From Clostridia bacterium (GTDB lineage: Bacteria > Bacillota > Clostridia > Oscillospirales > CAG-382), in the NCBI GenBank assembly GCA_017938055.1, contig JAGBCG010000210.1:1-8762 (forward strand): 8,762 bases of DNA. Direction: 5' to 3'. The position numbers were made by a program, and so were the translations under genes. Below the pieces are notes generated by a model. The model did not search any database and had not been told where the DNA came from. It saw only the letters and a program-made list of their open reading frames with translations. Shown one piece after another: positions 4,747-8,762 of the stretch. Positions within the stretch are counted from its first letter, which is position 1. Each line of letters begins with the position of its first letter.

Positions 4747-6042
4747 GTGCGAAAAGAGCTTAGACCTGAAATGAATAAAAAGTATAATACAATAGCAGTG
4801 TACACATTGTGTGTTACGCTTATTATTGCATGCTTTATTTTTGCAATAGTGTACAGTATTCCCATAGGGATTTTTTTAACAAGGCTTGTAAACATTCTTT
4901 CTCCGGTGCTTTATGGCTTTGTGTTTGCATATGTTCTTTGCCCTGTCTGCAATTTTTTTGATAAGTGTCTTAAAAAACTCAGTGGAGATAAAAAAATACA
5001 CAGATATTTTTTGAATCCCATTTCGAGAAGAGGCGGTATAGTAATAACATATATTCTGTTTGTATCCGTACTTGTGGGATCAATCTATATTGTAATACCT
5101 CAGATTAGTGACAGCTTCAACAGCTTTTATGATAACTATAAAATATACATAGCCAGAGCCGATATCTTCTTTAAAGATTTGAGTGAAAACTTTAAATTTA
5201 TTCCGGCAGACGTTGTTCAGAGTATTGAGCAAAGCATTGTTTCCTTGCTTGAACGATTTGTTGAAAGCTCCTTCCAGCTTGTGACGCAGTATAGTCCGGT
5301 GCTTATTAATAAAGTGTCCGGCTTTGCGGTGGGAGTATGGAATATAGTTCTTGGAATAATTATTTCTATATACGTTCTTGCAGAAAGAAAGAATTTTATG
5401 CGTGCAGGTAAAAAGATTGTGTACAGCATGTTCTCTGTAAAAAAGGCAACGGCTGTTTGTGAGGGCATAAAAAAGACACATGAGGTTTTTGGCGGATTTG
5501 TAAATGGAAAGCTTCTTGATTCTCTGATAATCGGTATTATATGCTTTGCAGGTACGTCAATTCTTCGCATACCTTATGCACCGCTTGTAAGTCTTATTGT
5601 CGGTATAACCAATGTGATTCCATATTTCGGACCTTTTATGGGTGCTATTCCGTCTGTAATTCTGGTATTCCTTAATGACCCTGTTAAATCGCTGTGGCTG
5701 GCAGTGTTTATACTGGTGCTTCAGCAGCTGGATGGAAATTATATAGGACCGAAAATTCTGGGTCAGACAATCGGAGTTTCTTCTTTCTGGATTATTACAA
5801 GTCTTCTTGTAATGGGCGGTCTTTACGGAGTTGTGGGAATGGTTCTTGCTGTTCCGCTGTTTGCCCTTTTGCAGATGCTTGTTTCGAAAATATGTAATGG
5901 AGTGCTAATGAGAAAGGGTATTTCGGTTACCAATGACGGCGTAAATATAATGGAAGTGGAGGATCCTCTTGAATTTGAGGATGCGGAAGCCTTTGACGGT
6001 GAATATGCTATTCAGGATGATAAGGGCGAGGAAATAAAGTAA
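4747..6042 (+). CDS. AI-2E transporter (PerM/YdbO) family membrane protein
   Basis: From the GTG at 4747 this is a 431-residue polytopic membrane protein of the AI-2E/PerM family (PF01594). Hydrophobic spans are seen at about residues 14-40, 46-66, 98-118, 194-212, 258-275, 277-305, 314-330 and 346-380. Between the third and fourth lies the soluble loop (about 120-190) typical of the family. Family signatures are TNVIPYFGPFMGAIPS (288-303) and QQLDGNYIGPKILG (326-339). The C-terminal tail (398-431) is strongly acidic. Members include AI-2 exporters and Na+/H+ antiporters, so the substrate cannot be named. GTG is preferred because GGGGGAG (4733-4739) lies 7 nt before it and the promoter at 4688-4716 rules out the upstream ATG. 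An ATG at 4771 has no comparable ribosome binding site. It is probably cotranscribed with plsY, 61 nt downstream. Confidence 0.9.
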   Translation: MRKELRPEMNKKYNTIAVYTLCVTLIIACFIFAIVYSIPIGIFLTRLVNILSPVLYGFVFAYVLCPVCNFFDKCLKKLSGDKKIHRYFLNPISRRGGIVITYILFVSVLVGSIYIVIPQISDSFNSFYDNYKIYIARADIFFKDLSENFKFIPADVVQSIEQSIVSLLERFVESSFQLVTQYSPVLINKVSGFAVGVWNIVLGIIISIYVLAERKNFMRAGKKIVYSMFSVKKATAVCEGIKKTHEVFGGFVNGKLLDSLIIGIICFAGTSILRIPYAPLVSLIVGITNVIPYFGPFMGAIPSVILVFLNDPVKSLWLAVFILVLQQLDGNYIGPKILGQTIGVSSFWIITSLLVMGGLYGVVGMVLAVPLFALLQMLVSKICNGVLMRKGISVTNDGVNIMEVEDPLEFEDAEAFDGEYAIQDDKGEEIK

Positions 6043-6068
6043 GTTTTTCCAGTAAAACAGATAAAAAT

Positions 6069-6106
6069 AAGGAGACGGCGTTACAGTAACGCCAACTGTA
6101 AATATG
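6069..6106 (+). promoter_or_regulatory. plsY translation start with a hairpin between Shine-Dalgarno and AUG
   Basis: The only good Shine-Dalgarno, AAGGAG (6069-6074), lies 29 nt before the plsY ATG (6104), too far for normal initiation. Between them GGCGTTA-CAG-TAACGCC (6077-6093) is a perfect 7-bp hairpin with a 3-nt loop. Folding it removes 17 nt and leaves 12 nt of effective spacing. No in-frame ATG, GTG or TTG exists between them. No U-tract follows, so it is not a terminator. Confidence 0.6.
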
Positions 6107-6907
6107 CTTGAATATTTAGCAAATACTTATACTAATGGAATTATCAGAACGGTAGCTGCCGGCTCAACAATTTCTGTACCTTTTCTTGTTGCAGGAATAG
6201 TCCTTACTGCTCTTGTGGCATATATGCTTGGCTCGTTCAATTTCGCACTTATTCTTTCAAAGAAGATGTACGACGAGGATATACGTGAGTATGGCAGCAA
6301 AAACGCAGGTACAACAAATATGATGCGTACCTACGGAAAAAAAGCGGCACTTTTTACAATACTTGGTGATATAGGTAAGGGAATAGCTTCGGTAATTGTG
6401 GGAAGCTTTTTGCTGGGAGCAGCCTTTGGCGGCGGATATGTGGCAGGTGTTTTCTGCGTAATCGGACATGTTTTTCCGTTGTTTTATGGATTTAAAGGCG
6501 GCAAGGGTGTTGCTACGGCAGCAGCGGTAATACTTGTGTGTGACCCTCTTGTTTTCCTTGTGGTACTTGGGGTATTTATACTGTCGGTGGTACTTACAAG
6601 ATTTGTTTCGTTAGGCTCATGCCTTGCTGCAGCACTTTTTCCGTTTCTCACATATTATCACCTTCTGGCAACAGATAATCCGTTACCTGGTGGTGCAATA
6701 GCTTTTCAAAGTGCTTTTGTAATGGCAATTCTTGTAATATGTAAGCACCATGCAAATCTTAAACGGCTTGCCAATGGTACGGAATCAAAGTTCAGCTTCA
6801 AAAAAAGCAAGCCCGAAAAAGGAAATGCAGGGGAAAACGGTGACTGCCATTCATATACTGCAAAAAAGAAAAAGAAGAATCAGAAATTTACAGCTAAAAA
6901 GAAATAA
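6104..6907 (+). CDS. plsY: Glycerol-3-phosphate acyltransferase PlsY
   Basis: PlsY transfers an acyl group from acyl-phosphate to glycerol-3-phosphate, giving lysophosphatidic acid, the first membrane phospholipid precursor. The 267-residue protein shows all three PlsY motifs in order: GSKNAGTTNMMR (64-75), GHVFPLFYGFKGGKGVAT (121-138) and HHANLKRLANGTE (215-227). Hydrophobic spans lie at about 26-51, 82-108, 112-127, 137-164 and 167-188 with a last one near 200-213. It is longer than the usual 200-220 residues, owing to about 26 extra N-terminal residues and a lysine-rich tail (231-267, with KKKKK at 254-258). The tail is probably cytosolic and could contact acidic lipids or PlsX, which is inference. 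The ATG at 6104 depends on the unusual hairpin-spaced ribosome binding site. The gene is followed after 19 nt by the metY-like gene. Confidence 0.95.
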   Translation: MLEYLANTYTNGIIRTVAAGSTISVPFLVAGIVLTALVAYMLGSFNFALILSKKMYDEDIREYGSKNAGTTNMMRTYGKKAALFTILGDIGKGIASVIVGSFLLGAAFGGGYVAGVFCVIGHVFPLFYGFKGGKGVATAAAVILVCDPLVFLVVLGVFILSVVLTRFVSLGSCLAAALFPFLTYYHLLATDNPLPGGAIAFQSAFVMAILVICKHHANLKRLANGTESKFSFKKSKPEKGNAGENGDCHSYTAKKKKKNQKFTAKKK

Positions 6908-6926
6908 GACTACGGAGGATAAAAAA

Positions 6927-8201
6927 ATGAGTCATATCAATACAAAATGTATCCAGTCGGGATATAAGCCCAAGAACGGTGAGCCAAGAATTCTGCCCAT
7001 TGTGCAGAGTACAACGTATAAGTATGAGTCTGCAGACCAGATGGGACGTCATTTTGACCTTGAAGAAAGCGGATACTTCTATACACGTCTTGCAAACCCA
7101 ACAAATGATGCAGTAGCTGCAAAAATCTGCGACATGGAGGGCGGCGTTGGTGCAATGCTCACATCCTCTGGACAGGCGGCAAATTTTTATGCAATATTCA
7201 ATATTTGCTCAGCCGGTGATCATGTTGTCTGCTCAAGTGCAATTTACGGCGGAACATTCAATCTGTTCAATGTTACAATGAGAAAAATGGGCATTGACTT
7301 TACATTTGTTACTCCGGATGTTTCGGATGAGGAGCTTGAAGCATCATTCAAACCCAATACCAAGGCTGTGTTTGCTGAAAGTATTTCAAATCCATCTCTT
7401 TGCGTAATTGATTTTGAACAGTTTGCAAATGCAGCACACAGACACGGTGTGCCATTCATCGTTGATAACACATTCCCCACACCTGTTAATTGCCGTCCGT
7501 TTGAGCATGGAGCTGATATCGTTACTCACTCTACCACAAAATATATGGATGGACATGCTACAAGTGTTGGAGGTTGTATCGTTGACAGCGGCAACTTTGA
7601 TTGGGGTAAATATCCGGAAAAGTTTGCCTGCCTTACTACTCCCGATGACTCTTATCATGGTATTGTTTATACAGAAAAGTTTGGCAAGAGTGCATATATA
7701 ACAAAGGCACTTTCACAGGTTATGAGAGATTTAGGCTCTATACAGTCTCCCCAGAACGCTTTTCTTCTCAATCTTGGACTTGAAACGCTTGCACTGAGAA
7801 TGGAAAGACACTGTCAGAATGCCCTTGAGGTTGCAAAATTCCTTGAAGCAGACGACAGAATTGCGTGGGTTGAATATCCCGGTCTTGAGTCAAGCAAGTA
7901 TCATGACAGAGCCGTAAAATATATGCCAAACGGAACTTGCGGTGTAATATCCTTTGGAATAAAGGGTGACAGAACTACTGCAACAAAATTTATGGACTCT
8001 TTGAAGCTCGCTGCAATCGTTACACATGTTGCAGATGCAAGAACATGTATTCTCCATCCGGCAAGCACAACCCACCGCCAGCTTACTGACGAACAGCTTC
8101 GTGATTGCGGTACAAGCCCTGATCTTCTCAGACTTTCTGTGGGTATTGAGCATGTTGACGATATCATCGCTGACATAAAGCAGGCACTTGACAATATTTA
8201 A
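6927..8201 (+). CDS. metY: O-acetylhomoserine sulfhydrylase (aminocarboxypropyltransferase)
   Basis: This 424-residue protein belongs to the Cys/Met metabolism PLP-dependent enzymes and best fits the O-acetylhomoserine sulfhydrylase branch, whose members are about 420-430 residues (cystathionine gamma-synthases are nearer 380-400). It would make homocysteine from O-acetylhomoserine and sulfide. Visible active-site features are YFYTRLANPT (50-59), SSGQAA (80-85), the PLP-stacking Tyr in AIYGGT (105-110), Asp180 in FIVDNTFPTP, the PLP lysine K205 in THSTTKYMDGHAT (200-212) and RLSVGIEH (402-409). The ATG at 6927 has GGAGG 8 nt upstream; the frame is open further upstream but that part overlaps the plsY C-terminus. 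It is closed by the terminator at 8222-8250. No SAM or T-box riboswitch precedes it. A cysteine-forming or gamma-lyase role cannot be excluded from sequence alone. Confidence 0.92.
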   Translation: MSHINTKCIQSGYKPKNGEPRILPIVQSTTYKYESADQMGRHFDLEESGYFYTRLANPTNDAVAAKICDMEGGVGAMLTSSGQAANFYAIFNICSAGDHVVCSSAIYGGTFNLFNVTMRKMGIDFTFVTPDVSDEELEASFKPNTKAVFAESISNPSLCVIDFEQFANAAHRHGVPFIVDNTFPTPVNCRPFEHGADIVTHSTTKYMDGHATSVGGCIVDSGNFDWGKYPEKFACLTTPDDSYHGIVYTEKFGKSAYITKALSQVMRDLGSIQSPQNAFLLNLGLETLALRMERHCQNALEVAKFLEADDRIAWVEYPGLESSKYHDRAVKYMPNGTCGVISFGIKGDRTTATKFMDSLKLAAIVTHVADARTCILHPASTTHRQLTDEQLRDCGTSPDLLRLSVGIEHVDDIIADIKQALDNI

Positions 8202-8221
8202 TTATAATTACATCTGTACTT

Positions 8222-8250
8222 AAGCCATTCCTTTTGGAGTGGCTTTTTTT
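8222..8250 (+). terminator. Intrinsic terminator of the metY unit
   Basis: A 10-bp stem (AAGCCATTCC with GGAGTGGCTT, one G-U pair) closes a TTTT loop and is followed by five more T. It lies 20 nt after the metY-like stop codon and ends the rightward unit. Confidence 0.92.
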
Positions 8251-8313
8251 ATGTGCTTCTATAATATGCCAAAGGTGCATAAACTGTACAAAAAACAGAC
8301 AGGGGATATGATT

Positions 8314-8762
8314 ATGACAGTATTTAATGTAACAGAAAAAAAGATAAATTCCAAAATAAACTCACATGATAAAACAGTGATAATAGAAAACATAAAATAT
8401 CCGCATTTTGAAGCAAAGGAACAGGCGGATAAAGAACTATGCGAAAAGCTAAATGATTTTTACGGAAAAATAGCAGAAAAATACAGTACCTATGCAAGAG
8501 TTAAGCTTATAAAAAATATACACAGAAACACGAGATTGTGCAAAACTCCAATGTGCCTTGGAATGAATTATACTGTCAGCGAGTGCGGAAAAGATATAAT
8601 AAGCGTTGTTCTTGACCTTAGCTTTTCAGAAGCTAAAAGCCTGAAAATGAAACGCTTTTCTCAAATGTGGCATAAAGAAAAAGGAGAAATGATAAGTGTG
8701 GGACAAATTATGGATTTATCTATTAAAAACAAAAAAATCCTGTGGGAAACAGTGCTTAATCA
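8314..8762 (+). CDS. Hypothetical protein, 5' part only; weakly RsiV/DUF3298-like
   Basis: An open frame runs from the ATG at 8314 to the window edge (149 complete codons, no stop seen). AGGGGA (8301-8306) lies 7 nt before this ATG; the in-frame ATG at 8308 is only one base from it and is less likely. There is no signal peptide or membrane segment in the visible part. The protein is rich in lysine and isoleucine, and uses the ATA codon often, unlike the ribosomal genes. The pattern YPHFEAKEQADKELCEKLND (from about residue 29), then FYGKIAEKY, and later ISVVLDLSFSEAKSLKMKRF with MISVGQIMDL resembles in layout the DUF3298/RsiV C-terminal domain, but this is only a weak impression. No strong promoter is seen; TATAAT at 8260-8265 lacks a -35. 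Confidence 0.7.
   Translation, partial: MTVFNVTEKKINSKINSHDKTVIIENIKYPHFEAKEQADKELCEKLNDFYGKIAEKYSTYARVKLIKNIHRNTRLCKTPMCLGMNYTVSECGKDIISVVLDLSFSEAKSLKMKRFSQMWHKEKGEMISVGQIMDLSIKNKKILWETVLN

Noticed and set aside
8260..8285. Promoter for the last gene based on TATAAT at 8260-8265 and an imperfect repeat TATGC/GCATA
   Set aside because: The expected -35 position falls inside the terminator and does not resemble TTGACA; the repeat arms are only 5 bp.

Overview
ORGANISM. The window looks like a low-to-medium GC Gram-positive chromosome, most likely a clostridial gut-type Firmicute. The reasons are strong GGAGG-type ribosome binding sites, sigma-A promoters close to TTGACA-N17-TATAAT with extended -10 TG dinucleotides, a four-cysteine L33, a short single-span SecE, PlsY rather than PlsB as the acyltransferase, and U-tract intrinsic terminators. 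The genus cannot be fixed from the sequence alone. LAYOUT. The left part (1-3371) reads leftward. A strong promoter at 3343-3371 drives rpmG-secE-nusG-rplK-rplA, which ends at a clear intrinsic terminator (872-904). A separate yigZ/IMPACT-family gene with its own promoter (840-868) follows. A consensus-perfect promoter at 90-118 then fires leftward out of the window toward an unseen gene. The right part reads rightward from a divergent intergenic region (3237-3580). It holds a cytosolic GH20-like TIM-barrel protein gene (3581-4546) with its terminator, then a promoter (4688-4716) for a probable three-gene unit: an AI-2E/PerM-family membrane protein, plsY and a metY-like O-acetylhomoserine sulfhydrylase, closed by a terminator at 8222-8250. 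The 5' part of an unrecognised gene (8314 onward) runs off the right edge. HOW THE GENES WORK TOGETHER. The left operon supplies two translocation/transcription factors (SecE, NusG) and three large-subunit ribosomal proteins; the usual downstream partners rplJ-rplL are not next to rplA here. The right unit joins membrane phospholipid synthesis (PlsY), a transporter-like membrane protein and sulfur amino-acid synthesis. These have no obvious shared pathway and may simply share a transcript. WHAT STANDS OUT. This is mostly housekeeping DNA and I see no phage, transposon, CRISPR array or defence system. The most interesting signals are regulatory: (1) a nearly identical 27-bp block (T-tract/A-tract element plus -35) at the same spacing in two promoters 3.2 kb apart; (2) a perfect hairpin between the Shine-Dalgarno and start codon of plsY, which would shorten an otherwise too long 29-nt spacing to 12; (3) a structured, possibly switching leader before rplK; (4) a NusG with an acidic insertion and a degenerate KOW motif; and (5) a divergent cytosolic GH20-like protein.
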